This document shows, in pieces, positions 8,457-17,067 of a DNA stretch of 64,000 nucleotides. Position numbers and translations under genes: made by a program. Position 1 is the stretch's first letter; each line of letters opens with the position of its first letter. Source of the stretch: Sulfurimonas sp. HSL-1716 (lineage in GTDB: Bacteria > Campylobacterota > Campylobacteria > Campylobacterales > Sulfurimonadaceae); contig NZ_CP147918.1 in NCBI RefSeq assembly GCF_039645975.1, forward strand, positions 1,922,001-1,986,000, written 5' to 3'. Below the pieces are notes generated by a model. That model made no database searches. It was not told the DNA's origin and saw nothing but the letters and a program-made list of their open reading frames with translations.

Positions 8457-9847
8457 GAGCGGTAGTAAAAGACGGCATAGGAGTGTTTTATCCCCAAGGT
8501 TTTTTAGACGGGAACAATGCTCCCTCCTATTTGACGATAGAAGATATACGAGCAACCGAGGATCTAAAAATCGATATGCTTCTGGTTTCGCTAAAAAAAG
8601 TTATCTTTTTCAATCTCAACGGTATCGACGTTTTTGTAAAACTGCTTCATAGAATTCGTACCAAAAACCATATTTCCATCGGTATCTGCGATTATGACCA
8701 AAAAAAATATGAAGCGATCACGACATACTACAAGGACAATCTTTCATTTTCACTCTTTAAAACTCAAAAAACGGCCGAACTTTTTTCAAAATCCTATAAA
8801 AATCAGGACAAGACCGTTCTTTTATATAACAACGATCCTTCGCAACGTTCCGCTTTGGCAATAGAACTTTACGACAACGGGCACAACCCTGTAATAGCAC
8901 AAACAAGAGAAGATTTTCTTGAAAAATCCGCAAATCCCGATGCCTACTATGACATAATCGAAGACTCTCATCTCGGACTTATAGGGCAAAAAGTCGCCAC
9001 CCGCGTTACGGGAAATGCCATCATCTATACCGTATCGGGATTTTTAGACGCCGAGATAGGAAATTCGTTCAATATCTTATATCATAACAACTCGCTCAAC
9101 GTAGGCTTCAGGCTTTTTATTTTTGACGCTTATAAAGTGCTCTCTTTAAACATCCATGCGGTGAATTTTCTTTCAAAGCTCTGTTCCTCCGCTGCGGAAT
9201 ACAATGCGACCATATGCTTTGTGGGTATGACTTTTGACAAGACTCCCGCCGTATTCAAAGAAGAGCTTGAAGATGCAGGCATGATGTTTTTTGACAATAT
9301 GGATGATATCCTGCAAGACAAGGAGCTGCTCGAAGAGTTGGGCGGAAGCAGTTCCGGTTCAGGAAAGAACAAACGCTCACTTACAAAGATCGTCGTTCAG
9401 GAACTTCCCGATTTTATCGAAGCCACAGTCTCCACGATAGCTATGATGACAAATGCCAAAGCCGTCAAAAGGTCAGCCGATATACAGAAACTTTTTATCG
9501 ACAACCTAAATACGAAAATGGCGAGTTCGATCGGATTTTACGGAGACATAGACGGGATGATAATCCTGATATTTCAAAAAAACGTCGCCAAAAAAAGCTG
9601 CGCTCTGCTCATAGGCGAAGAGACGGATGACGTAAACATGATATTAGACGCCCTCGCCGAATTTGTAAATATCATCGGCGGACGCGCAAAAACGCTGCTG
9701 TCTGAAAAACATATCAGCATAGACATCACGCTGCCAAGGACCTACTCTGACGTCTCAGGTTTATTGGAAGTGGTCGATGATAAAAAAGGCGTTCAGGTCG
9801 ATATGAGCTTTAACGATGCCAATTTCACCTTTTTTCTGACAAGGTGA
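8453..9847 (+). CDS. Multidomain STAS - receiver remnant - STAS - CheX-like phosphatase protein
   Basis: A 464-residue cytoplasmic protein. Residues 1-115 look like a STAS fold (GVFYPQGFLDGNNAPSYL). Residues about 120-175 resemble a shortened response-regulator receiver (TVLLYNNDPSQRSAL... YYDIIEDS). Residues about 180-300 look like a second STAS copy (IIYTVSGFLDAEIGNSF). After a Ser/Gly linker near 306-312, residues 315-464 resemble CheX: DALAEFVNIIGGRAK carries the E-x-x-N phosphatase pair, followed by ISIDITLP. CheX removes phosphate from CheY. Coupling to the HDOD gene suggests a chemotaxis or motility control unit. Domain calls are by eye. Confidence 0.7.
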   Translation: MRAVVKDGIGVFYPQGFLDGNNAPSYLTIEDIRATEDLKIDMLLVSLKKVIFFNLNGIDVFVKLLHRIRTKNHISIGICDYDQKKYEAITTYYKDNLSFSLFKTQKTAELFSKSYKNQDKTVLLYNNDPSQRSALAIELYDNGHNPVIAQTREDFLEKSANPDAYYDIIEDSHLGLIGQKVATRVTGNAIIYTVSGFLDAEIGNSFNILYHNNSLNVGFRLFIFDAYKVLSLNIHAVNFLSKLCSSAAEYNATICFVGMTFDKTPAVFKEELEDAGMMFFDNMDDILQDKELLEELGGSSSGSGKNKRSLTKIVVQELPDFIEATVSTIAMMTNAKAVKRSADIQKLFIDNLNTKMASSIGFYGDIDGMIILIFQKNVAKKSCALLIGEETDDVNMILDALAEFVNIIGGRAKTLLSEKHISIDITLPRTYSDVSGLLEVVDDKKGVQVDMSFNDANFTFFLTR

Positions 9848-9926
9848 TCGGCAGAAAGACTCTGTAAGCTAATAAAGCGAAGAGTTTTGGTAAAATTTCA
9901 AAAATATAAAAATATAAAGGCAGTTT

Positions 9927-10568
9927 ATGCTTGTAGCTCCTAGTGTACTCTCGGCGGACTTCGGCAATCTGGCAGATGACGTAAAAGCGATCTGTGAAGC
10001 GGGATGTGATCTTGTTCATGTCGACGTTATGGACGGGCACTTTGTCCCCAATCTGACTATCGGCCCCGTTGTCGTGTCTGCGATCGCAAAAGCGGCGACA
10101 AAGCCTCTGGATATCCATCTAATGGTCCAAAATAACACGTTTTTCGTAGAACTTTTCGCTCCTTTGAAACCGGAGTATATCTCTTTTCACATCGAAGAGG
10201 AAAAACATCCTCACAGACTTATCCAAAAGATCAGATCTTTGGGCATAAAACCAGCGATCGTTTTAAATCCCCACACCCCTCCAGAAGCGATCGAATATAT
10301 ACTCGAAGATCTTGACATGGTCCTTGTCATGAGCGTAAATCCGGGATTTGGCGGACAGAGTTTTATACCAAACGTAGTCAAAAAGATAAAACGCTTAAAA
10401 GAGCTTAGAGATGCCATAAATCCCAACTGTCTCATAGAGATCGACGGCGGCGTCACGGACAAGAACATAGAGATGCTTCGCGATGCGGGAGTCGATGTGT
10501 GTGTGGCAGGAAGTTATGTATTTAAACATGACTCGTATAAAGAAGCGATAGATAGTCTAAAATGTTAA
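9927..10568 (+). CDS. rpe: Ribulose-phosphate 3-epimerase
   Basis: Interconverts ribulose 5-phosphate and xylulose 5-phosphate in the pentose phosphate pathway. The 213-residue TIM barrel shows all signatures: APSVLSADFGNLADD, the metal-binding VHVDVMDGHFVPNLTIGP, LDIHLMV, VMSVNPGFGGQSF and EIDGGVTDKN. Length is typical (about 215-225). AAAGG lies shortly before the ATG, and a TAAAAT-like -10 box lies about 40 bp upstream. trpF follows after a strong hairpin. Confidence 0.97.
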   Translation: MLVAPSVLSADFGNLADDVKAICEAGCDLVHVDVMDGHFVPNLTIGPVVVSAIAKAATKPLDIHLMVQNNTFFVELFAPLKPEYISFHIEEEKHPHRLIQKIRSLGIKPAIVLNPHTPPEAIEYILEDLDMVLVMSVNPGFGGQSFIPNVVKKIKRLKELRDAINPNCLIEIDGGVTDKNIEMLRDAGVDVCVAGSYVFKHDSYKEAIDSLKC

Positions 10569-10604
10569 ATTTCTCGCCGACGGGCGCAGCTTCAGTGCTA
10601 GGAA

Positions 10605-10633
10605 TTTTTCAAAGAAGTAACTTCTTTGAAAAA
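10605..10633. repeat. Perfect 13-bp inverted repeat between rpe and trpF
   Basis: TTTTTCAAAGAAG and its exact complement are separated by a 3-nt loop (TAA). The 3' arm runs into the trpF Shine-Dalgarno AAGGAG. The hairpin may attenuate transcription or hide the ribosome-binding site. Just upstream (about 10574-10587) a small CGCC/GGCG stem also occurs. Confidence 0.7.
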
Positions 10634-10649
10634 GGAGAAAATAAATAGT

Positions 10650-11234
10650 ATGAGAACGAAGATCTGCGGAATAACCTCTTTTGAAGATGCAATGGCGGCC
10701 ATCGATGCAGGTACGGATGCTTTGGGATTCGTCTTTTACAAAGAGTCTTCCAGATATATATCCAAAGAGGATGCAAAAAAGATCATAAAAAAGCTTCCCC
10801 CATTTATAGAAAAAGTTGCCCTTTTCGTAAATGAAGATGCCCAAACGATAGATGAGATATGTTCATACACCGGAGCCACGCTGGCACAGATACATTTTGA
10901 AGCCGACCAAAGCTTTTACGCTTCGCTAAAGACTCCGCATCTTAAGGTTATACGGGCAAAAACAAAAGAGGATGTCCTAAAATATCAAGATGAATACAGA
11001 CTTATCGACGCGTACTCAGAAAGTTACGGCGGAGCCGGCAAACGAATAAATACCGAGTGGTTTGACGATATCGACTGCTCAAAGATAATTCTTGCAGGCG
11101 GACTCGATCCTCAAAATGTAGCCGATCTGAAACAATACGGTTTTTACGGCGTCGACGTAAGCAGCGGCGTCGAAAAAAGCAAAGGCAAGAAAGATCATAA
11201 AAAAGTAGGAGAGTTTATAAAAAATGCTAGGTGA
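10650..11234 (+). CDS. trpF: Phosphoribosylanthranilate isomerase
   Basis: Third step of tryptophan synthesis from anthranilate: isomerises N-(5-phosphoribosyl)anthranilate. The 194-residue TIM barrel begins MRTKICGITSFEDA with the catalytic Cys, and shows DALGFVFYKESSRYI, AQIHFEAD, the catalytic Asp in RLIDAYSESYGGAGK, ILAGGLDPQNV and GVDVSSGVEKSKGKKD. ATG 10650 is preferred to an in-frame TTG at 10626 since AAGGAG and the family N-terminus fit it. It stands alone, away from other trp genes, as is common for dispersed amino-acid genes. Confidence 0.96.
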   Translation: MRTKICGITSFEDAMAAIDAGTDALGFVFYKESSRYISKEDAKKIIKKLPPFIEKVALFVNEDAQTIDEICSYTGATLAQIHFEADQSFYASLKTPHLKVIRAKTKEDVLKYQDEYRLIDAYSESYGGAGKRINTEWFDDIDCSKIILAGGLDPQNVADLKQYGFYGVDVSSGVEKSKGKKDHKKVGEFIKNAR

Positions 11235-12021
11235 TTTCGCACTCGACAGAAAAAGCCTCTCCAAGCTTTCAACCGCCGGCCTCTCGTATGAGAGCATAAA
11301 ATCGCAAACCCGCTCGGAAGATGTAGATTTTACATTGGAACTCTGGCGGGCGCAGGGGTTAAATATCGTCAGAGACAAAGCTCTTTATTATTATGCTACG
11401 AAATTTATCGATATCAAAGATGCCGTATTTTGCATCGTCGATGTAGAGACGAACGGCTCCAAAACGGACAAACATCAGATCATTGAGATCGGTGCGGTAA
11501 AGATACTAAACGGAGAGATCATAGATACTTTTGAAAGTTTAGTCCATTGTACCGACATCAACAAACATATTACCGACATCACGGGAATAAGCGTAGAAGA
11601 TACAAAAAATGCACCGCCGCTCAAACAGGTAATGCAGGAGTTCAAACTCTTTTTGGCCGACAGCATCTTTGTGGCGCATGACGTAAAGTTCGACTTTAAG
11701 TTCATCTCTTCCATGATGGAAAAGATCGGTTTGAGTCCTATATTAAACAGACATCTATGCAGCATAAATCTTGCGGAGAGGACTATCGAATCATACAGAT
11801 ACGGACTATCCTATCTCAATGCGCTTTTAGAGCTGCATAAAGAAGCGACACATCACAGAGCACTCTCAGATGCAATCACTACCGCGAAACTGTTCATAAA
11901 ATCTTTGAGCCAGCTCGATAATAATGTAACAACGGTAGAAGATCTGATAAATTTTTCAAAGAATGAAAGAAGATTGAAGAGACCGAAATTCGATCCCCTT
12001 TTAAAAGATGAAGAGGAATAA
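11224..12021 (+). CDS. DEDDh 3'-5' exonuclease, DNA polymerase III epsilon-like
   Basis: A 265-residue nuclease of the DnaQ family. Exo I is CIVDVETNG (D73, E75), exo II is FVAHDVKFDFKF, and exo III is HHRALSDA, the h-type form. An N-terminal extension of about 65 residues precedes the fold and has no evident match. It may be the proofreading subunit or a stand-alone nuclease; the extension leaves this open. The start lies 11 bp inside trpF. The gene ends 3 bp from the convergent accA stop. Confidence 0.88.
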   Translation: MLGDFALDRKSLSKLSTAGLSYESIKSQTRSEDVDFTLELWRAQGLNIVRDKALYYYATKFIDIKDAVFCIVDVETNGSKTDKHQIIEIGAVKILNGEIIDTFESLVHCTDINKHITDITGISVEDTKNAPPLKQVMQEFKLFLADSIFVAHDVKFDFKFISSMMEKIGLSPILNRHLCSINLAERTIESYRYGLSYLNALLELHKEATHHRALSDAITTAKLFIKSLSQLDNNVTTVEDLINFSKNERRLKRPKFDPLLKDEEE

Positions 12022-12024
12022 AAA

Positions 12025-12960
12025 CTATTCCGAAAACTCGCCTATTCCGACAAGCCTTTCGTAGCGTTGCTGCATTCTTTCCTCGTCATTCATAGCGCGC
12101 AGTTCTTGAAGCTGGTTCAAGAAATAATCACCCAGTGCTTTTGCCGCACCCTCCCTGTCGCGATGCGCACCGATAAGCGGCTCATCTATCACGTCGTCAA
12201 TAAGGTTTAGCTCTTTAAGGTCTCCGCTTGTTATTCTAAGCGCTTTTGTCGCCGTTTCCACTTTGCTCGGATCGTTCCATAAAATAGCCGAACACCCTTC
12301 AGGAGAGATAACGCTAAAGACGGAGTAACGCATCATAGCAAGTCTGTCCGCCACACCGATTGCGAGTGCTCCGCCGCTTCCGCCTTCGCCTATGACCACG
12401 GAGATCGTCTGCGTATTGAGTTTGGAAAGTTCAAGCAGGTTTCTTGCGATCGCTTCGCTTTGGTTTCTCTCTTCTGCTCCTAAGCCAGGGTATGCGCCCG
12501 GAGTGTCTATGAGCATCAAGACGGGAATATGAAATTTCTCGGCCATCTGAGCGGCACGCAGGGCTTTGCGGTATCCTTCGGGATTTGGCATACCGAAGTT
12601 GCGTTTTAGCTTGTTTTTGGTTCCGCGTCCCTTTTGTTCACCGATGACCATCACTTTTTCTTCGCCGATGTAGCCAAGATAGCAGATGATCGCAGGGTCA
12701 TCCCTAAAATGGCGGTCTCCATGGATCTCATACATATCATGCATCAAAATATTGATATAATCGAGTGCATAAGGGCGATCTTGATGACGAGCAAGTTGCA
12801 GTTTTTGAAACGGAGATAGATTTTTATACGTCTTGGATACTTCTTTATCCAGATCTTTTTTTAAAATCTGTACTGCTTGATCGTCGCGACGGACTTCTGC
12901 AGCGATTATCTCCTCTTGTATCTGTTTTATTTTTTGTTCAAAATCAAGATATGTTGCCAA
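12025..12960 (-). CDS. accA: Acetyl-CoA carboxylase carboxyltransferase subunit alpha
   Basis: Works with AccD to transfer CO2 from carboxybiotin to acetyl-CoA, giving malonyl-CoA for fatty-acid synthesis. The 311-residue protein has normal length and shows [53 protein letters not shown] and PEGCSAILW. Translation starts at TTG 12960, with AAGGA six bases before it and no alternative ATG nearby. It lies 9 bp after fabF in the fabG-acpP-fabF-accA cluster, the arrangement also found in H. pylori. Confidence 0.96.
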   Translation of the reverse strand: MATYLDFEQKIKQIQEEIIAAEVRRDDQAVQILKKDLDKEVSKTYKNLSPFQKLQLARHQDRPYALDYINILMHDMYEIHGDRHFRDDPAIICYLGYIGEEKVMVIGEQKGRGTKNKLKRNFGMPNPEGYRKALRAAQMAEKFHIPVLMLIDTPGAYPGLGAEERNQSEAIARNLLELSKLNTQTISVVIGEGGSGGALAIGVADRLAMMRYSVFSVISPEGCSAILWNDPSKVETATKALRITSGDLKELNLIDDVIDEPLIGAHRDREGAAKALGDYFLNQLQELRAMNDEERMQQRYERLVGIGEFSE

Positions 12961-12969
12961 GAAGGTTCC

Positions 12970-14187
12970 TTAGATTTTTTTGAAAATTACAACGCCGTTC
13001 GTACCGCCAAAACCAAAGGAGTTACTCATAACTACGTTTAGCTCAGCCTTGCGCGCTTGATTTGGAACATAGTCCAGATCACAGTTCTCATCCGGCGTTT
13101 CATAGTTGATCGTCGGAGGGATGATACCGTCACGCATAGCCATCAGACACGTTACGGCTTCGATACCTCCCGCAGCTCCCAGACAGTGTCCTATCTGACC
13201 TTTGATAGAACTCATCGGAGGACAGTTTTGCGCACCGCCAAGCAGCTCTTTGACCGCTGCCGTTTCATTCTTGTCATTGATAGGAGTCGATGTCCCATGT
13301 GCGTTTACATAATCGAGTTTAGGCTCTCCCGCCATCTTATACGCGGCTTTCATCGCGCGCAGAGGACCGTCCAGACTCGGAGTCGTGATATGGCTCGCAT
13401 CACCGCTCTCGCCAAAACCAATGATCTCAGCATAGATATTTGCGCCGCGGGCAACTGCTGTTTCATACTCTTCAAGAACAAGTGCTCCCGCACCCTCGCC
13501 CATAACAAATCCGTCACGGCCTGAATCAAACGGACGGGAAGCATGTTTTGGATCTTCATTTCTTGTAGAAAGTGCTTTCATCGCGGCGAATCCACCGACA
13601 CCTGCGCCTGTGATCGCTGATTCCGCGGCAACAACAAGCATTCTATCCGCACCGTTACACATAATGGTTTTTGCAGCTTCGCTGATAGCGTGAGTTCCTG
13701 CAGCACATGCCGTGACCGATGACAGGTTCGGACCTTTTAGATCATGAGCGATCGATACGAATCCGCCGAGCATGTTGACTAACGCAGAAGGAATAAAAAA
13801 CGGAGATATACGGCGAGGACCTTTCGTCTCGATAATGATAGAGTTCTTTTCAATCGCAGGAAGTCCGCCGATACCGGAAGCTGCAGATATTCCAAAACGC
13901 TCATTATCGATCTCATCTGAAAACCTGGCATCTTCGATCGCCTCTTTTGCGGCTTTTAATCCTAAATGGATGAATCTGTCGGCTTTTTTAACCTCTTTGG
14001 CATCCATGACGGCAGAGGGATCGAAATCTTTGACCTCTCCCGCTATTTTTACAGCATAATCACTAGGATCGAATATAGTTATAGTATCTATTCCACATTC
14101 ACCGGCGCACATAGCTTTAAACGAACTTTCTTTATCATGTCCTATTGAATTTATCATTCCTAACCCGGTTACTACAACTCTTCTCAT
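12970..14187 (-). CDS. fabF: 3-oxoacyl-ACP synthase II (KAS II)
   Basis: Elongates acyl-ACP with malonyl-ACP by decarboxylative condensation. 405 residues. The catalytic triad is Cys161 in SSVTACAAGTH, a His in VNAHGTSTPINDKNET and a His in IGHCLGAAGG; the C-terminal SNSFGFGGTN is intact. ATG 14187 is preceded by AGGAG at 10 nt, rather far. It lies about 125 bp after acpP, separated by a hairpin. Confidence 0.97.
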   Translation of the reverse strand: MRRVVVTGLGMINSIGHDKESSFKAMCAGECGIDTITIFDPSDYAVKIAGEVKDFDPSAVMDAKEVKKADRFIHLGLKAAKEAIEDARFSDEIDNERFGISAASGIGGLPAIEKNSIIIETKGPRRISPFFIPSALVNMLGGFVSIAHDLKGPNLSSVTACAAGTHAISEAAKTIMCNGADRMLVVAAESAITGAGVGGFAAMKALSTRNEDPKHASRPFDSGRDGFVMGEGAGALVLEEYETAVARGANIYAEIIGFGESGDASHITTPSLDGPLRAMKAAYKMAGEPKLDYVNAHGTSTPINDKNETAAVKELLGGAQNCPPMSSIKGQIGHCLGAAGGIEAVTCLMAMRDGIIPPTINYETPDENCDLDYVPNQARKAELNVVMSNSFGFGGTNGVVIFKKI

Positions 14188-14284
14188 AATTTCTTAGCTC
14201 CTATAAAATTGTATATCTCTGTAAATACTCTTAGAAATGCTTTTTTTAAAAATCACATCTAAAAATATCGCCTGGCTCTCAAAT

Positions 14285-14304
14285 ATTGAGGCAGGTGCCT
14301 CAAT
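14285..14304 (-). promoter_or_regulatory. Hairpin between acpP and fabF
   Basis: ATTGAGGC and GCCTCAAT form a perfect 8-bp stem with a 4-nt loop just after the acpP stop. No strong T-run follows, so it is more likely a partial terminator or a 3' stabiliser. Such an element could help make more acpP than fabF message. Confidence 0.6.
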
Positions 14305-14311
14305 AACGTAA

Positions 14312-14539
14312 TTATTTACTTTCTATATAATCAATTACATCTTTGACAGTCTGAATTTTTTCCGCTTCGTCATCAGGGATTTCGATATCGAACTTCTCTT
14401 CAAGCGCCATTACTAATTCAACGACATCAAGGCTGTCCGCACCTAGATCCTCGACAAATTTAGAATCTTCTTTTACTTCGTCTGGGTTAACGCTTAATTG
14501 TTCAACAACAACTTCTTTAATATCATCGATTAGTGCCAT
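14312..14539 (-). CDS. acpP: Acyl carrier protein
   Basis: Carries growing acyl chains on 4'-phosphopantetheine attached to the Ser of [18 protein letters not shown]. 75 acidic residues ending [14 protein letters not shown], typical AcpP. Two adjacent ATGs occur; the second (14539) fits the GGAG ribosome-binding site (5-nt spacing) and the usual [11 protein letters not shown] start, while the first is too close. About 155 bp upstream, between fabG and acpP, hold TACAAT and TATACT -10-like boxes, so acpP may have its own promoter. Confidence 0.97.
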   Translation of the reverse strand: MALIDDIKEVVVEQLSVNPDEVKEDSKFVEDLGADSLDVVELVMALEEKFDIEIPDDEAEKIQTVKDVIDYIESK

Positions 14540-14697
14540 CATAGCTCCTATTTTTAAGTATAAAATCTTGGAATTGTAACATAATTTGCTTAAATTACGA
14601 AGTAAGTCATAAGAGGATACGGAGGTCCGAAGTTCAATTGATTCACGTCTTTAAATGCAAACGCAAAGAGCCAAAACCGGCAGATGAGCAGAGCTCA

Positions 14698-15444
14698 TTA
14701 TGCCATATTCATTCCGCCGTTTACTTTCAACGTTTCGCCGGTAATGTAGCTTGAATGATCCGAGAGCAGAAATGCCGTCGCTTCGGCAACTTCTTTGGCA
14801 TTTCCAAAACGTCCCATAGGGATCTTGGACGTAAACGAATTTTTGATCTCATCGCTCAAAACATCGGTCATTTCCGTCGCAATGAAGCCAGGAGTAAGAG
14901 AGTTGTAACGGATACCGCTTGATGCGGCTTCGATGGCAAAGCTTTTTGTCATTGCGATCATACCGCCTTTGCTTGCCGCATAATTCGTCTGACCGCCGTT
15001 ACCTGTTTCGCCTACGATAGAAGAGATATTTACAATCGAGCCGAATTTTTTCTTTCTCATCACCTTCATCGCTTCACGGCAGCCGATGAACGCGGATGTA
15101 AGGTTGGCGTTTATGACCGACATAAAATCTTCTACTTTCATGCGAAGTGCAAGTTTGTCATTCGTAATACCCGCATTGTTTACAAGATAAGCAAGCTCTC
15201 CGTCGCTATCTACGATAGTCTTGATCGCATCCACGAATGCGTCTTCATCGCTTACGTCAAATCCTATGACCGCTGCCGTACCGCCTGCTGCTTCTATCTC
15301 GGCTTTTACTGCATCGGCTTCCGCCGCTCCGCTACGATAGTTTATCCATACTTTTAGGCCGTAAGCCGCCAACACTTTTGCTATTTCCGCGCCTATACCG
15401 CGGCTTGAACCCGTTATTAAAACATTTTTTCCACTGAATTTCAT
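14698..15444 (-). CDS. fabG: 3-oxoacyl-ACP reductase
   Basis: NADPH-dependent reduction of 3-oxoacyl-ACP, the second step of the elongation cycle. 248 residues, short-chain dehydrogenase fold: cofactor loop TGSSRGIGAEIA (residues 11-22), NNAG, and the catalytic Ser, Tyr and Lys in NISSIVGETGNGG and NYAASKGGM. The C-terminus GETLKVNGGMNMA is the usual FabG ending. It leads the cluster acpP-fabF-accA downstream; GGAG stands before the ATG. Confidence 0.97.
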   Translation of the reverse strand: MKFSGKNVLITGSSRGIGAEIAKVLAAYGLKVWINYRSGAAEADAVKAEIEAAGGTAAVIGFDVSDEDAFVDAIKTIVDSDGELAYLVNNAGITNDKLALRMKVEDFMSVINANLTSAFIGCREAMKVMRKKKFGSIVNISSIVGETGNGGQTNYAASKGGMIAMTKSFAIEAASSGIRYNSLTPGFIATEMTDVLSDEIKNSFTSKIPMGRFGNAKEVAEATAFLLSDHSSYITGETLKVNGGMNMA

Positions 15445-15491
15445 AAAATTATTTTCTCCATTTCAATTAAATTAAAAAGCACATGAACGCG

Positions 15492-16967
15492 TTATATCAA
15501 ACTGTGATCCATCTCTTTTGGTATTTGCAGATCCATCAGTTTTAAAACGGTCGCGGCGATGTTGTTCAATCCCCCCGTCTCGACTTTACTCACACCCTCT
15601 GCCATGACGAAACACCAGACCTTTCCGACCGTATGGTTCGTAAGCACATTGCCGCTGTCATCTTTCATCTCTTCACAGTTTCCATGATCGGAAGTAAGTA
15701 CCAGCGCATAATCTTTTGCTTTTGCCTTTGCTACGATGCGCCCAAGCTGCGTATCGACGGTCTCTACAGCTTTGACGGCCGCATCAAAATCTCCTGTATG
15801 ACCGACCATATCGCCGTTTGCAAAGTTAACGACTACAAAATCATAATCTTCATCCATCGCTTTTAGTACGGCATCGCAGACTTCAGGCGCGCTCATTTGG
15901 GGTTTCATATCATATGTTCTGACATTGGGACTCGGGATCAACACGCGTGTTTCATTAAGACATGGTTCATCTATACCGCCGTTAAAGAAGAACGTTACAT
16001 GAGCGTATTTTTCCGTCTCTGCGGTATGCAGCTGGCGCAGCCCGTTAGCCGATATCACCTCTGCGAGCGTATTTTTCGGCGATTCTTTTTTAAACAGAAC
16101 GGGATAGTCGAAACTCTTATCGTACTCGGTGATGGTAGCAACGTTCACGGGAATATATTTTCTTGTGAAACCTTCAAAATTTTCATCACCGATAGCCGTC
16201 ACGATCTCTCTCATTCTGTCGCTTCTGAAGTTTACGGTTAACACGCCGTCACCCTCTTTAAACCCCTCGTATCCTTCAAATGCCGTCGGTTCTATAAATT
16301 CGTCGGTGATTTTTTTAGCATATGAACTTTCGATATAATCCTCCACGCTGTGATCGCTCTTTGGAGAAGCGTTTACAATTGCCTCGTAACCCGCCTGTAC
16401 TCTTTCCCAGCGGTTATCACGGTCCATCGTATAAAAACGCCCGCCGATGGATGCTATCTTTACATTGTCTCCCAAGTGTGCCTGTACCTGATGCAGATAA
16501 AGGGTCGCCGAAGTCGGAGAAACATCCCGTCCGTCGGTTATAAGATGTAAAAACACCTCTTTGCCCTGAGTCGAAGCGATATCCGCTATACCCATAAAAT
16601 GGTCTATATGAGAATGAACGCCGCCGTCGCTCATAAGCCCTATAAGATGCAGCCTTTTTGATTTTTTCAGCAAGGTTTTGAATTCCGCATTATCGCTAAA
16701 ACTGTGTTCGTCAAGCGCCAAAGAGATCTTCACCAGGTCCTGATACAAGACCCGTCCGCTGCCTATGGTCATATGTCCTACTTCCGAGTTTCCCATCTGT
16801 CCATGCGGAAGTCCTACGCTTAATCCGAAAGTATCTATGAGAGAATGAGGCACATTTTTAAAAAGATCATCGTACGCCGGTTTTTTGGCATTATAAAATG
16901 CATTGTACTGTGTCTTAGACGAATATCCGATACCGTCCGTGATGACCAAAACTGCTTTTTTAGACAA
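15492..16967 (-). CDS. gpmI: 2,3-bisphosphoglycerate-independent phosphoglycerate mutase
   Basis: Interconverts 3- and 2-phosphoglycerate in glycolysis and gluconeogenesis with two metal ions. The 491-residue protein has the alkaline-phosphatase fold: VITDGIGYSSK near residue 8, the phosphoserine loop GQMGNSEVGHMTIGSGRV, HLITDGRDVSP, GGRFYTMDRDNRWERV, NFANGDMVGHTGD and TSDHGNCEEM. It starts at TTG 16967 with AAAGGA seven bases upstream. It is divergent from mraY across about 100 bp. Confidence 0.96.
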   Translation of the reverse strand: MSKKAVLVITDGIGYSSKTQYNAFYNAKKPAYDDLFKNVPHSLIDTFGLSVGLPHGQMGNSEVGHMTIGSGRVLYQDLVKISLALDEHSFSDNAEFKTLLKKSKRLHLIGLMSDGGVHSHIDHFMGIADIASTQGKEVFLHLITDGRDVSPTSATLYLHQVQAHLGDNVKIASIGGRFYTMDRDNRWERVQAGYEAIVNASPKSDHSVEDYIESSYAKKITDEFIEPTAFEGYEGFKEGDGVLTVNFRSDRMREIVTAIGDENFEGFTRKYIPVNVATITEYDKSFDYPVLFKKESPKNTLAEVISANGLRQLHTAETEKYAHVTFFFNGGIDEPCLNETRVLIPSPNVRTYDMKPQMSAPEVCDAVLKAMDEDYDFVVVNFANGDMVGHTGDFDAAVKAVETVDTQLGRIVAKAKAKDYALVLTSDHGNCEEMKDDSGNVLTNHTVGKVWCFVMAEGVSKVETGGLNNIAATVLKLMDLQIPKEMDHSLI

Positions 16968-17030
16968 TTTTTTTCCTTTGTATCTGTTTGAAAATTTCCA
17001 TTTTTAAACAAAAGATTAGTGCGATTATAC

Positions 17031-17036
17031 TATAAT
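17031..17036 (+). promoter_or_regulatory. -10 box of mraY-murD
   Basis: TATAAT, 31 bp before the mraY TTG start, within the gpmI/mraY divergent region. Pattern-based call. Confidence 0.5.
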
Positions 17037-17067
17037 CTCCATTTTAAATCGATTTAGGATACTGCTA

